From RBG-13-68-16 sp041494245 (GTDB taxonomy: Bacteria; Acidobacteriota; Thermoanaerobaculia; Thermoanaerobaculales; Thermoanaerobaculaceae): a stretch of DNA of 64,000 nucleotides. This document shows, one piece after another, positions 1-8,729 of the stretch (positions are counted from its first letter, which is position 1; each line of letters starts with the position of its first letter). Where the stretch lies: the NCBI GenBank assembly GCA_041494245.1, contig JBGQAK010000015.1:34380-98379 (forward strand), read 5' to 3'. The position numbers and the translations under genes were made by a program. The notes under the pieces were generated by a model. It was not told the origin of the DNA and made no database searches. It was given only the letters and a program-made list of their open reading frames with translations.

Positions 1-321
1 GTCGGCTACCTCTTCAAAGGCTTCACCCTGCGCGCCGGTCTGTTCGAGTCCAAGGGCGGCGTCGGCATCGATCGCTCGTTCATCAAGGACCGCCTGCGGC
101 TGACGCTCGAGGCGTACGACTTCACACGCGACCAAAAGGCGCCCCACATCCGGTTCGAGACCCGCTACTTCGTGACGCGCAACCTCTTCGCGTTCGGAGG
201 CGTGGACGATCCCACGTGGTCCCAGCACCGCTCGCTGCTTTTTGGAGGCGGCGTCACCTGGGGCGACGACGACCTCAAGTACCTCCTGGGGACCGCGGCC
301 TCGTTTGGTAGCGGTAAGTAG
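1..321 (+). CDS. MlaD/MCE-family lipid transport protein, C-terminal end (5' truncated by window)
   Basis: The frame is open from the first base and ends in TAG, giving the last 106 residues. The text contains GLFESKGGVGID, LRLTLEAYDF and the ending DDLKYLLGTAASF. This is the C-terminal part seen in long MCE (MlaD-like) substrate-binding subunits of ABC lipid transporters of two-membrane bacteria, which follows the MCE domain and helical region. In the family these proteins are anchored in the inner membrane and carry phospholipids across the periplasm. The MCE domain itself lies outside the window, so the assignment rests on the tail alone. The gene ends 2 nt before radA and may share its transcript. 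Confidence 0.72.
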   Translation, partial: VGYLFKGFTLRAGLFESKGGVGIDRSFIKDRLRLTLEAYDFTRDQKAPHIRFETRYFVTRNLFAFGGVDDPTWSQHRSLLFGGGVTWGDDDLKYLLGTAASFGSGK

Positions 322-323
322 CC

Positions 324-1679
324 GTGGCACGCGACCAGACCGAGTACGAGTGCACCGCATGCGGCCAGCGCTCGCAGAAGTGGCTGGGCCGCTGCCCCTC
401 GTGCGGCGGTTGGAACACCCTCGAGGCGTTGCCGGTCGAGCTGCGCTCCGAGGCCAGGGGACGTGGCGAGGCGCCTGTGCCCGTGCCCCTCTCTTCGGCG
501 GACCTCAAGGACGCACCGCGGGTCCTCACTGGCATCGCCGGCCTGGACCGCGTGCTGGGCGGCGGCCTCGTTCCGGGAAGCGTGGTCCTCCTCGCCGGAG
601 AACCCGGAGTCGGCAAGTCCACCCTTCTGCTGCAGGCGGCGGCCCGGCGCCCCGAGCTCGGGCCCGTTCTCTACGTGAGCGCCGAGGAGTCGGCGCGACA
701 GGTCGCCCTGCGGGCCCACCGGCTGGGGTGCACCAGCGACCACGTGCTGCTCTTGGCCGAGCCCGCGGTCGAGGCGGTGGTGGCCGCGGCACGACGGCTG
801 AGGCCGGCCCTCGTCGTCGTCGACTCGGTGCAGACCATGTACGCGGAGCGGGTGCCCGCCGTGCCCGGCAGCGTGAGCCAGGTGCGGGAGGTCGCGGCGA
901 GGCTGCTGGAGCTCGCCAAGCGCGACGGCCCGCCAGTGGTGCTGGTCGGCCACATCACCAAGGAGGGCCTCGTGGCCGGCCCAAAGACGCTCGAGCACCT
1001 CGTGGACGCAGTGCTGGAGTTCTCAGGGGGCAGCAACCACCCCCACCGTATCTTGCGCTCCACCAAGAACCGCTTTGGGCCAGCGCTGGAGCTCGCCCTC
1101 TTCGCCATGAGCGACGCAGGCCTCGAGGAGATCTCAAGCCCCTCCGCGGTGCTGCTCGCCGACCGTCGCGCCGGTGCCCCCGGCTCGGCGGTGGCGGTCG
1201 TTCTCGAAGGCACGACGCCCCTGCTCGTCGAGGTCCAGGCGCTCGTGTCCCGCTCCCCGCTCGCTAACCCGCGGCGAGTGGCGCAGGGCGTGGATGCCGG
1301 CCGTCTCGCGCTCTTGCTGGCGGTGATCGAGAAGAGGGCGGGCGGCCGCTTTGGGGACCGCGACGTCTTCGTCAACCTCGTCGGCGGCGTGAGCGTGGAG
1401 GAGACCGCACTCGACCTGGCGGTGGCCGCCGCGGTGATCTCCTCCGGCGCCGACCGGCCCCTGCCCGCCGATATGGCGTTCTTCGGGGAGGTTGGACTGC
1501 TGGGCGAGATCCGCACCGTGAACCGTCCGATGGAGCGCCTGCGGGAAGCCAGGGCGCTGGGCTTTGCCCGCTGCGCCGTGCCTGCATCCACACCACTCGG
1601 GGCCGACAGTGGCGTGGAGACGATCCCGCTCGCCGACGTGTCGGAGATCGGCCGCCTGTTGCAGGCCAAGGAAACGTAA
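324..1679 (+). CDS. radA: DNA repair protein RadA
   Basis: RadA is a RecA-like ATPase that promotes branch migration of recombination intermediates in the cytoplasm. All hallmark parts are visible in 451 residues: an N-terminal C4 zinc finger (Cys10, 13, 24, 27), Walker A GEPGVGKST at 92-100, the RadA-specific KNRFG motif at 248-252 and a C-terminal Lon-protease-like domain (about 290-450). The length matches the family (about 450). The start is GTG, 2 nt after the upstream stop; the Cys finger begins nine residues later, so no earlier start is needed. It is followed after 13 nt by the HEAT-repeat gene and is probably co-transcribed with it. Confidence 0.97.
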   Translation: MARDQTEYECTACGQRSQKWLGRCPSCGGWNTLEALPVELRSEARGRGEAPVPVPLSSADLKDAPRVLTGIAGLDRVLGGGLVPGSVVLLAGEPGVGKSTLLLQAAARRPELGPVLYVSAEESARQVALRAHRLGCTSDHVLLLAEPAVEAVVAAARRLRPALVVVDSVQTMYAERVPAVPGSVSQVREVAARLLELAKRDGPPVVLVGHITKEGLVAGPKTLEHLVDAVLEFSGGSNHPHRILRSTKNRFGPALELALFAMSDAGLEEISSPSAVLLADRRAGAPGSAVAVVLEGTTPLLVEVQALVSRSPLANPRRVAQGVDAGRLALLLAVIEKRAGGRFGDRDVFVNLVGGVSVEETALDLAVAAAVISSGADRPLPADMAFFGEVGLLGEIRTVNRPMERLREARALGFARCAVPASTPLGADSGVETIPLADVSEIGRLLQAKET

Positions 1680-1692
1680 GGGGGCGGAAGAG

Positions 1693-3780
1693 ATGCCGGC
1701 GAGCGCGCTTGAGGAGAAGGTCGTACGGCTCTTCAGCGACCTGGAGGCCCTCCGCCGCGCGCTTCTCTTGTACCCGCCGTCGCACCCCGCCCTGCAGCCG
1801 GCGCGCGACCGCGTCCGCGCCCGCGTGCTGGCCCTGAGCACCGAGGGCGATACTGCCACGGCCGCCTTTGGCCCCAAGGAGCTCCTCTGGAACGGTGAGA
1901 CGGTCACTGTTCCTGAAGGTGCGCCTGCGGTTCGCTTCGTGTCCCTTCTCTTCCAGCTTGGGCTCGCCGCCCTTCGCCTGCGCATCCCCGAGGCTGGCAA
2001 CGGCCTACCCGACCTGGCCGAACGGGTTGCGTGCCTGCAGGACCCGCCCCGCGAGAGCGACCGCGTCAAGCTGCTGGAGGAGGCGAAGTCGCTCGCCGGG
2101 GTGGAGCTCGTCCCGATCGATCTCTCGGTTTTCGAGTTGCGCTCCCCCGATGAGGAGAAGCCGCCGCTGGGCTCCCGGTCGGTGTGGAGCGCTCTGGCGA
2201 AGCGGCTGTCGCAGGACGGGGCGTTCCAGCTCCCCGGCAGGATCCACTCGGGCGAACTGACACCCGGCCTGGTTCGCGACATCCTGGCGGTGACCCCCGA
2301 TCCCGAGACACTTTTCGACCACGTGTTTCTGCAGCTCGCCCGGATCCTCCAGTCGGGGCCGGAGAGCCGCCGCCCCATGGTCATCTCCGAGGTGCGGGAG
2401 TTCTTCGGGGAGCTGGTCGGCCTCCTCAACCCGGAGCGCAGGAGGCTGGCTGTCGTGGCCGCGATCCGGCACCTCCCAGTGACCGGCGAGGGGGATGGCT
2501 TCCTCGCCATCGATCTGCTCCTCGATATCGTCGAGTTCATGGTGAAGGAGCACGTTCCGGTGCCCGACGTCGTACAGCGCACGCTCCACAGGATGGCGGC
2601 GCCGATCTCGGGGACGGGCGAGGAGCTGCCGGAGGACATCGCGGCTCGCGTGCGCCACCTCCTCGCCCAGATCCCGCCCAGCCAGCGCGCGGCCGAGCTG
2701 CGGGCGCCCGCAAAGGAAGAGCCGTTGAGCGTCACCTGGGCCGAGGCGCCCTGGACACGCGAGCTCCTCCCAGCGCTGCGAGAGCAGGAAACCAGGTTGC
2801 ACCTCGCACAGCTCCTCCAGGAGGTGAGCGACGTGTGGGAGGCGGACGAGTTGGCCGAGCGGGCGGCCATTCGCCTCGCGCAGGAGTTCGCGGCCGCCAT
2901 CGACCTTGGCGACCTCAAGGGCGCACGCCGCATTTCCCCCTTTCTCCCGGCGATTCGGAGCGCCAGGCCGCGCCACGCCGCCTTCGAGACGGCGGTGCCC
3001 GCGGCCGTCCGTGGCTTCTCGACGTTCGAGAGGGTGGACCATCCCGAGCTCACGCAGGTCCTCATCTCCCTTGGGGAAGGGGCCCTCCCCGCCATCCTGG
3101 ACGAGCTGGCGAGGGCGGAAAGCCTGGTGGTCCGCAAGCGCCTGATCGAGGCGGTGGCGCGCCAGGGCGAGCGCGCCGTGCCGTACGTGCTGCCCATGCT
3201 CGATGACTCGCGCTGGTTCGTGGTCCGCAACGCCGCCTTCCTCCTGCGCAAGATGGGCCGGCCCGAGGCCTCGCCGCTGCTCAAGGCCCGCATGGCCGCC
3301 GCCCAGCCGAAGCTCCTGGCGGAGATCCTCAAGGCGCTCGTCGAGCTGCAGGACCCCGAGTGGTTCACGCTTCTCACCTGGTACCTGGATTCCGAGGACG
3401 AGGCCCGCCGCAAGGTGGCCCTCGAGGTGGCCTCCCGAATCCACCACCCCGACGTGGTGCGTGCCATCTACGAGCGCCTGCAGCTCCGCGTCGGAAACCG
3501 GTTGCGCGAGCCGTTCAGCCTTGACCTCATCCGCACGCTCGGAAGGCTCGGGGACCCGACCGCGTTGCCCGTGCTTCGGGAGATCCTGAGCCTCCGACAA
3601 TGGCGCTACCGCTTCTCGCTCGTTCCGATTCGCCGCGAGGCTGCCGCCGCCGTCGCGCGCCTCGAGCGCCAGGACGCACGAAGGCTGGCGCTCGAACTCG
3701 CCGAGGGTCGTGACGCCGGGATCGCCGAGGCGGCCAGGGCGGGCCTGGAGCAGGAGGAAGAACCGGAGGAGGACGTGTGA
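1693..3780 (+). CDS. HEAT-repeat protein of unknown function
   Basis: A 695-residue cytoplasmic protein with no signal peptide. The C-terminal third (about 440-690) is a run of alpha-helical HEAT-like repeats, recognisable by recurring helices such as VVRKRLIEAVARQGERAVPYV and by paired short helices of about 30-40 residues. The N-terminal half is helical and not recognised. I chose the ATG preceded by GGGGCGGAAGAG; the frame stays open upstream into radA, but no family feature lies there. The stop overlaps the start of the HD-GYP-like gene (GTGA), so the two are translationally coupled and probably act together. HEAT arrays usually bind protein partners; a scaffold for the neighbouring signalling protein is my inference. 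Confidence 0.75.
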   Translation: MPASALEEKVVRLFSDLEALRRALLLYPPSHPALQPARDRVRARVLALSTEGDTATAAFGPKELLWNGETVTVPEGAPAVRFVSLLFQLGLAALRLRIPEAGNGLPDLAERVACLQDPPRESDRVKLLEEAKSLAGVELVPIDLSVFELRSPDEEKPPLGSRSVWSALAKRLSQDGAFQLPGRIHSGELTPGLVRDILAVTPDPETLFDHVFLQLARILQSGPESRRPMVISEVREFFGELVGLLNPERRRLAVVAAIRHLPVTGEGDGFLAIDLLLDIVEFMVKEHVPVPDVVQRTLHRMAAPISGTGEELPEDIAARVRHLLAQIPPSQRAAELRAPAKEEPLSVTWAEAPWTRELLPALREQETRLHLAQLLQEVSDVWEADELAERAAIRLAQEFAAAIDLGDLKGARRISPFLPAIRSARPRHAAFETAVPAAVRGFSTFERVDHPELTQVLISLGEGALPAILDELARAESLVVRKRLIEAVARQGERAVPYVLPMLDDSRWFVVRNAAFLLRKMGRPEASPLLKARMAAAQPKLLAEILKALVELQDPEWFTLLTWYLDSEDEARRKVALEVASRIHHPDVVRAIYERLQLRVGNRLREPFSLDLIRTLGRLGDPTALPVLREILSLRQWRYRFSLVPIRREAAAAVARLERQDARRLALELAEGRDAGIAEAARAGLEQEEEPEEDV

Positions 3781-4955
3781 AACAGTCCGGGGAATGGGAG
3801 GCTCTGGCGCAAACGGCTGTCGCCGACCTTGCGGCGGGGGCGACCGCCGTGCGCCTCTACGGCAGCTCGCACCCGCGGGCCGTGATGGCCGTGGGCAGGC
3901 TCGCCTCACACCTGGAGAAGATGCTCGCCACCGAGCCAGATGTCTCGCTGGTGCGTCTCGGCGACGAGCTGTTCGTGCAGGGCAGGCCTTTCACCAGGCT
4001 CTCGCCGAACGCCCCGGTGATCGCGCGCCGCTTCCGCCTCCGGGACGTTGAGCACGCAATCTTCCGGCCCGGGGTCACCGACGACGAGCTGCGGCTCTTT
4101 CTCGTAGACCTGGCGGCGACCGGCGACACGGTCGTGGAGTCGCGCCCCCACATTCTGGTCGGCAAGGTCGAACTCTCCGAGCGCGAGCTTGGCGGACCGG
4201 ATCAGGTGCACAGGGGGATGGGCCGGCACAAGCTCTCGACGATAAGGGACCGGGTTTCGCTGATCCAGGAGTGCTTCGACGACTTCATCAAGGGTGATCC
4301 GCTCGCGGTGGGAGATCTCCAGGTCGTGGCCCGCACGCTGTTGGAAGGCTTGCGCACGCAGCCGAACCCGCTCTTCCACCTGGCCCCCTGGGAGGGGGCC
4401 GAGCGCTGGCACGCCGTGCACGCCCACAACGTGGCTGCCATCACGGTGGGCCTCGCCCGTCTGTCCGGGGCCGACGTCGCGACGTGCCTCGACCTCGGCG
4501 TGGCGGCCCTCGTGCACGACATCGGCAAGCTCCTGTTCCCGCGCGACGTCATGGTCCGGGAGGCTGAGCTGGCCGGCGAGGAAATCGAGCTCATACTCGA
4601 CCACCCGAAGGTGGGTCTCGACAAGCTGCTGGCCTATCCGCAGGTGCCCCCGCTGGCGTTGATCGCGGTGACTGAGCACCACCTCCACTTCAACGGCGCC
4701 GGCTACCCACGGCTGCGAAGGCCCCGGCGCCCGCACCCGGCGGCCCGCATGGTCTGCGCCGCGGACACCTTCGACCAGCTTTACACCTACAGGGCAGCAC
4801 AGCGGCCGGTCGACCGGGATGCGGTCCTCGCGTGGATGGACGCCCGTAAGGGCACGGTCCTTGACCCCGACTGGGTCACCGCGCTCCGGGAGCTGATCTC
4901 CCACTGGGACCGCACCACCGACACGTCTCAGCCGCGGCCGACCCCGCCCGCGTGA
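3777..4955 (+). CDS. HD-GYP-like domain protein
   Basis: 392 residues. The C-terminal half carries an HD phosphohydrolase domain of the HD-GYP type: HDIGK at 247-251, paired histidines H301-H302 and GAGYP at 307-311. HD-GYP proteins hydrolyse cyclic di-GMP. The consensus HHExxDGxGYP reads HHLHFNGAGYP here, so the acidic residue after HH and the Asp before GxGYP are replaced (Leu, Asn). Activity may therefore be altered or lost. The N-terminal 190 residues are unrecognised and include a segment typical of proteins paired with HEAT partners. The GTG start overlaps the HEAT gene stop by 4 nt. It is convergent with the next gene, 15 nt away, with no obvious terminator between. Confidence 0.8.
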   Translation: MKQSGEWEALAQTAVADLAAGATAVRLYGSSHPRAVMAVGRLASHLEKMLATEPDVSLVRLGDELFVQGRPFTRLSPNAPVIARRFRLRDVEHAIFRPGVTDDELRLFLVDLAATGDTVVESRPHILVGKVELSERELGGPDQVHRGMGRHKLSTIRDRVSLIQECFDDFIKGDPLAVGDLQVVARTLLEGLRTQPNPLFHLAPWEGAERWHAVHAHNVAAITVGLARLSGADVATCLDLGVAALVHDIGKLLFPRDVMVREAELAGEEIELILDHPKVGLDKLLAYPQVPPLALIAVTEHHLHFNGAGYPRLRRPRRPHPAARMVCAADTFDQLYTYRAAQRPVDRDAVLAWMDARKGTVLDPDWVTALRELISHWDRTTDTSQPRPTPPA

Positions 4956-4970
4956 GCGCGCTCCGATCCC

Positions 4971-7487
4971 TCATCCGCCGGGGTAGTAGCCCGAGATCGT
5001 GCGCACCTCGAGCTTGGGCCGCTTCACCTTCACCGTCACCTTGCGGAAGACATCAGGGGGCAGCTCCGAGGTGGACGTGTAGGCGATCAGATACTGGCTG
5101 CGCAGCTCGCGGTTGATGCGATCGTAGACCGGCTGCAGGGAGGCCCCGCGCGCGAGGAAGAACGCGTCTCCCCCGGTTGTGCGGGCCAGGCGTGTGAGGT
5201 GGGAACGAACTCCGACCTTGGTGATCGGCAGGTCGATCCCGATCGTGTAAATGGTCACGCCGCTGCGCTTCGCGTAGTCGAGCGCGCGGTCGAAGTCCAT
5301 CCGGGAGGCGTTGTCCTCCCCGTCCGTCAGGATGATCATGGCCTTCCTGCCGCGGACGCCGGAGAACTGGAAGAGGCCGTAGACCGTTGCATCCCAGAGC
5401 GCGGTCTCGCCGTCGGCGCGCAGGGCGATCATCGCCCGCTCCAGGTCACCGAAGTCCGCCGTGAAGGGCTCGATGATGGTCGGACGCTCGTTGAAGGCCT
5501 CCACCAGGGCGCGGTCCTTGGGGCGCAGCGTGTTGCGCAGGAACCCGACCACCACGCGCTGGACCTCGGGAAGGGTCTTCTCCATCGAGCCCGAGCTGTC
5601 GATGACGATTCCGACCCGGATGGGCATTTCCTGCTGAAGCGCGAAAAAGGAGACGGTCTGCTTGGTGCCGTCCTCGGAAACCTCGAAGTCCGCCTCCTTG
5701 AGTCCCTCCACGGGTTTGGAGCCGGAATCCAGAACGGTGACGGGAAGTTCGACCGTGTACACCTGGACGCCGGTCAGGTACTTGGGGGCATTGACGAACT
5801 GGACGTCCTCGGCCTGCCCGTTGTCCTCCAGCACTGCCAGCGCTCGCAGGTAGCCGATCGAGCCGTCGTCCTTGACCGGCAGCCACATCTCGAGCGGCGG
5901 CGCGAAGAGCGTGGCGACCTTGAGCTCGTTCCAGTAGAGTTCGACCCTGGAGAGCTTGCGGTCGGACGGGACGTTCACCGTGACGGTCGCGTGGACCTTC
6001 CCCCCCTGGCGGTCCGCGGCGCTCACCGGCTGCAGCCGGACGAGGAAACGCTCCCTGCCCACGTTGACGTCCAGCTTCCGCCTGTCGAGCTCCTGGCCCC
6101 TGGCGTCGATGGCCACCGCGGTGACCGAGGCGAGACGCGGCAGCGGGCCGAGGTCGAGCTCCACCTCGAACGGCGGCTTGTTCTTGGTCAGAACGAGACG
6201 GCCGTCGAGATAGAACTCCACCTTGGCGACCTTGGGTCCGACCATGGCGGTGAAGTGCTGAACGCCGCTCACGCCCTCGCCCTCGGGACCCTGGAGGGAG
6301 AGGCTGGGCTCGCGCGACTCGGCCACGCGCCTGACCGCCTCCTCCCCCTTGGCGTCCACTGGGAGGGCCGTCGGCACCGCCGGGACCGGCACGTCGAAGT
6401 CGGTCTCCTGGATGCCGGCGATGTTGGCGTTGCTGTCCTGCACCTTCAGGCGGAGGTGGTACCTCCCCGGCCGCATGTCGCGCTCGATCATGACCGGGAA
6501 CTCCACGGCGCCCGCGGTCGGAAACGTGAAGGCGTAGCGGAAGCGATCCGCCATCGCGCCCTCGCGGGAAAGTTCGCCCGTAACGTCGAGCTGCACGACC
6601 TCCACGTCCCCGACCCTGTTGGTGCCGAGGCCGGCCCGGGGGATTCTGGCCGTGAAGTTGACGGCGATCTGGCCGCCGTGCCGGTCCCCGAGCGTCGTCG
6701 TCACGTCGAAGCTCAGCGCCTTGGCGCCCTTGGGAACCACCGTGGAGAACTGGAGGAAGCGCGCGGACGCGGACTCCTTGTCCCCCGCACCCGGCGGCGG
6801 GATCGCGTGCTCCATCGCCTGCCGCGTCCTCATGTCGCGCAGCCAGTAATCCGCCACGTCCAGCCACTTGAGGAGCTCGGGGTCGCAACGGTACTCTGGG
6901 CGCATGAACTGGCTCAAGGCTGCAGTGGGGCTTGACTGCCACCCCTGTAGGGCGCTCGTGCCGGTCGGGTTGTAGAGAACGCTGCGTCCCTCGATCGTCG
7001 GGTCCCACAGCTTGAAGCGGCCAAGACCATAGGGCTTGTAGAAAAGGATGATCACGTTGTCCCCGACCCCTTCGAGCCTCCCCCAGAACCAGAACTCGAG
7101 CGGGTAGAAGACCGAGTCGCAGTCGATGGGCTTTCTGGCATCGGGGACGCCTTGCAGGAGCAGGACGCGTGCGCGATCCTCGAACGTGTTGTCGAACTCC
7201 TCCCGGCAGTACTCGAGGCGGTCCTGGTACTCCCGGCGGAACGCATTGCCACCGATGCCGCGCTCGTTGCCCCACAGCGTCCAGAGCCGGTCGGAGAACT
7301 CCTTGCGTTCCACATCGGTCTCGAGGGCGAGGAACGCCTTGCGCTGCTCCGAGCTGATGATCGGGTAGACCTCCTCCTCGAGCCACTTCCGCCACTCCTC
7401 GGGGAGCTGAGAAACCTTCACCGCCCAGGCTGGACTTGCGGCGCTCACGAGGAGGAGAGTCAGAACCAGAAGACGAAGGAACGTCAA
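4971..7487 (-). CDS. Secreted GWxTD-like / von Willebrand factor A domain protein
   Basis: 838 residues, with a hydrophobic signal peptide ending near SPAWA. The first 200 residues resemble the GWxTD-associated domain common in Acidobacteriota (WRKWLEEEVYPIIS, LWTLWGNERG, YCREEFDNTF). Beta-rich Ig-like segments follow, then a C-terminal VWA domain with the metal-binding DSSGSM motif (about residue 585) and TDGEDNAS. VWA domains bind ligands through a metal site; the partner is unknown. I chose TTG at 7487: AGGGA lies 7 nt upstream and the next residues form the signal peptide directly. A GTG at 7493 sits too close to that site, and an ATG at 7529 would overlap the upstream gene. Confidence 0.82.
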   Translation of the reverse strand: MTFLRLLVLTLLLVSAASPAWAVKVSQLPEEWRKWLEEEVYPIISSEQRKAFLALETDVERKEFSDRLWTLWGNERGIGGNAFRREYQDRLEYCREEFDNTFEDRARVLLLQGVPDARKPIDCDSVFYPLEFWFWGRLEGVGDNVIILFYKPYGLGRFKLWDPTIEGRSVLYNPTGTSALQGWQSSPTAALSQFMRPEYRCDPELLKWLDVADYWLRDMRTRQAMEHAIPPPGAGDKESASARFLQFSTVVPKGAKALSFDVTTTLGDRHGGQIAVNFTARIPRAGLGTNRVGDVEVVQLDVTGELSREGAMADRFRYAFTFPTAGAVEFPVMIERDMRPGRYHLRLKVQDSNANIAGIQETDFDVPVPAVPTALPVDAKGEEAVRRVAESREPSLSLQGPEGEGVSGVQHFTAMVGPKVAKVEFYLDGRLVLTKNKPPFEVELDLGPLPRLASVTAVAIDARGQELDRRKLDVNVGRERFLVRLQPVSAADRQGGKVHATVTVNVPSDRKLSRVELYWNELKVATLFAPPLEMWLPVKDDGSIGYLRALAVLEDNGQAEDVQFVNAPKYLTGVQVYTVELPVTVLDSGSKPVEGLKEADFEVSEDGTKQTVSFFALQQEMPIRVGIVIDSSGSMEKTLPEVQRVVVGFLRNTLRPKDRALVEAFNERPTIIEPFTADFGDLERAMIALRADGETALWDATVYGLFQFSGVRGRKAMIILTDGEDNASRMDFDRALDYAKRSGVTIYTIGIDLPITKVGVRSHLTRLARTTGGDAFFLARGASLQPVYDRINRELRSQYLIAYTSTSELPPDVFRKVTVKVKRPKLEVRTISGYYPGG

Positions 7488-7500
7488 GTGCACTTCCCTT

Positions 7501-8637
7501 CTACGCCTCGGCCGGCGGAGGCGCTGCAAGCTGGAGGTAGGCCTGCCACGCGGGCCCCCTCCCCTGTGACAACACCTTGAGGTCCGAACCCATGCCCGAC
7601 GGGACCAGCAGCCGCTTGGCCGCCGCCAGTTCCGCCCACTCCCGCGGCGAGAGCGGCTCCCCGCGGGCCACAGCGCCCGGCAGGAAGGAAAGCGCCCCGT
7701 GCAGCGCCAGGAACGACCCCAGCGGCCGTATCATCCCGCGCTCCCAGCCGGCGTCCGCTGCTGCGTTTTCCAGATCGTCGAAGTTGACGTGGGCGGTGAT
7801 GTCGACCCGGCCGGGGTCGGCGAGCACGTTCTCGACGAGGGCATGGGCGCGGTAGCCCACCAGCGAGCCGCGGCGGCGCACGCGCGGGTCATAGAGCTTC
7901 CGCCCCGCGTGTCCGTAGTCCACTACGAGGGCCAGCGCGTTGAGGCCGCACCACCGCAGGTGTTGCGCATGGACCGCGCGGACCTTGGGCCTGACCTCGG
8001 CCACCTGCCCCTCCTCGAGCGTGAGGCCGTGCTCGCCCAGGTACCGCATGATCTCGAGCGAGCTCGGCTCGCCCAGGACCCAGCGGAGATGGCCCCTGGC
8101 GTCCGCTTCCACGAAGTACTCGGCCAGGGCGTACTTGCCCTTGAGCGCCTCGACGGTGACGCGGTGGACCGGAAGCGCGTCGAAAAGCTCGGACGCGAAC
8201 AGCACGACCGGGCCATCCGGCCAGCTCGCGTCTGCGAGGGTCGCGGCCACCTCGACGCCCTCGCACCGCCCGGCGATCCGCCGGCGCGTCCACTCGGCGG
8301 TCTCCACCGCAACGACCCGGCGCAGGACCTCGCCGCGGCTGCCGGCAAGGTGCTCGAGGACCCCGGCCAGGAAAGCCCCCTCGCCGGCCCCGAGCTCCAC
8401 CAACGTCAATGGCCCGCCGAGGGCCCCGGCGAGCAAGCGGAGAAGCTCAGCCAGCGTGCGGGGGAAGATCGGCGACGCCGTCGGGGCGGTCAGGAAGTCG
8501 CCGGTCCTTCCCGCGGGTCCGGACCCGGACCTGCGGCGCGTGTAGTACCCCGCCGTTGGGTGGTAGAGGGCCAGCTCCATGAACTCGGCGAAGGTCACCC
8601 TTCCCCGCCGGGCCACCTCGGCGACGATCGCATTCAT
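7501..8637 (-). CDS. MidA/NDUFAF7-family SAM-dependent methyltransferase
   Basis: 378 residues matching the MidA/NDUFAF7 family (class I Rossmann methyltransferases; the mitochondrial member methylates an arginine of complex I subunit NDUFS2). Visible features are the N-terminal FAEFMELALYHPTAGYY, GDFLTAP (46-52) and the SAM-binding ELGAGEG (81-87). The substrate in bacteria is not settled; the NuoD homologue in this window is an obvious candidate by analogy only. The ATG at 8637 starts the family N-terminus exactly and lies 7 nt after a TAGGCT -10 box, implying a leaderless mRNA. The stop is 13 nt before the start of the VWA gene, so the two are probably an operon. Confidence 0.88.
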   Translation of the reverse strand: MNAIVAEVARRGRVTFAEFMELALYHPTAGYYTRRRSGSGPAGRTGDFLTAPTASPIFPRTLAELLRLLAGALGGPLTLVELGAGEGAFLAGVLEHLAGSRGEVLRRVVAVETAEWTRRRIAGRCEGVEVAATLADASWPDGPVVLFASELFDALPVHRVTVEALKGKYALAEYFVEADARGHLRWVLGEPSSLEIMRYLGEHGLTLEEGQVAEVRPKVRAVHAQHLRWCGLNALALVVDYGHAGRKLYDPRVRRRGSLVGYRAHALVENVLADPGRVDITAHVNFDDLENAAADAGWERGMIRPLGSFLALHGALSFLPGAVARGEPLSPREWAELAAAKRLLVPSGMGSDLKVLSQGRGPAWQAYLQLAAPPPAEA

Positions 8638-8644
8638 CGCTGCA

Positions 8645-8650
8645 AGCCTA
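8645..8650 (-). promoter_or_regulatory. -10 box TAGGCT of the MidA-like gene (leaderless)
   Basis: TAGGCT ends 7 nt before the ATG, so the expected transcription start is at the start codon. There is no Shine-Dalgarno in between (TGCAGCG). No good -35 box is visible at 16-18 nt. The call rests on the recurrence of this arrangement at other genes in the window. Confidence 0.45.
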
Positions 8651-8729
8651 GCACCGCCGAGGTCCACCTCACGGTCGGCCGTCAGGAGTGGCGCCGCGGT
8701 CGAGCTTCCTCCCGGCCACAGCCGCGCCG

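Noticed and set aside
1564..1692. 43-codon N-terminal extension of the HEAT protein
   Set aside because: Lies inside radA in another frame; the ATG at 1693 has a Shine-Dalgarno.
5199..6935. Long open frame antisense to the secreted VWA protein gene
   Set aside because: High-GC shadow frame; low-complexity composition and no family text, while the minus strand shows signal peptide, GWxTD-like and VWA motifs.
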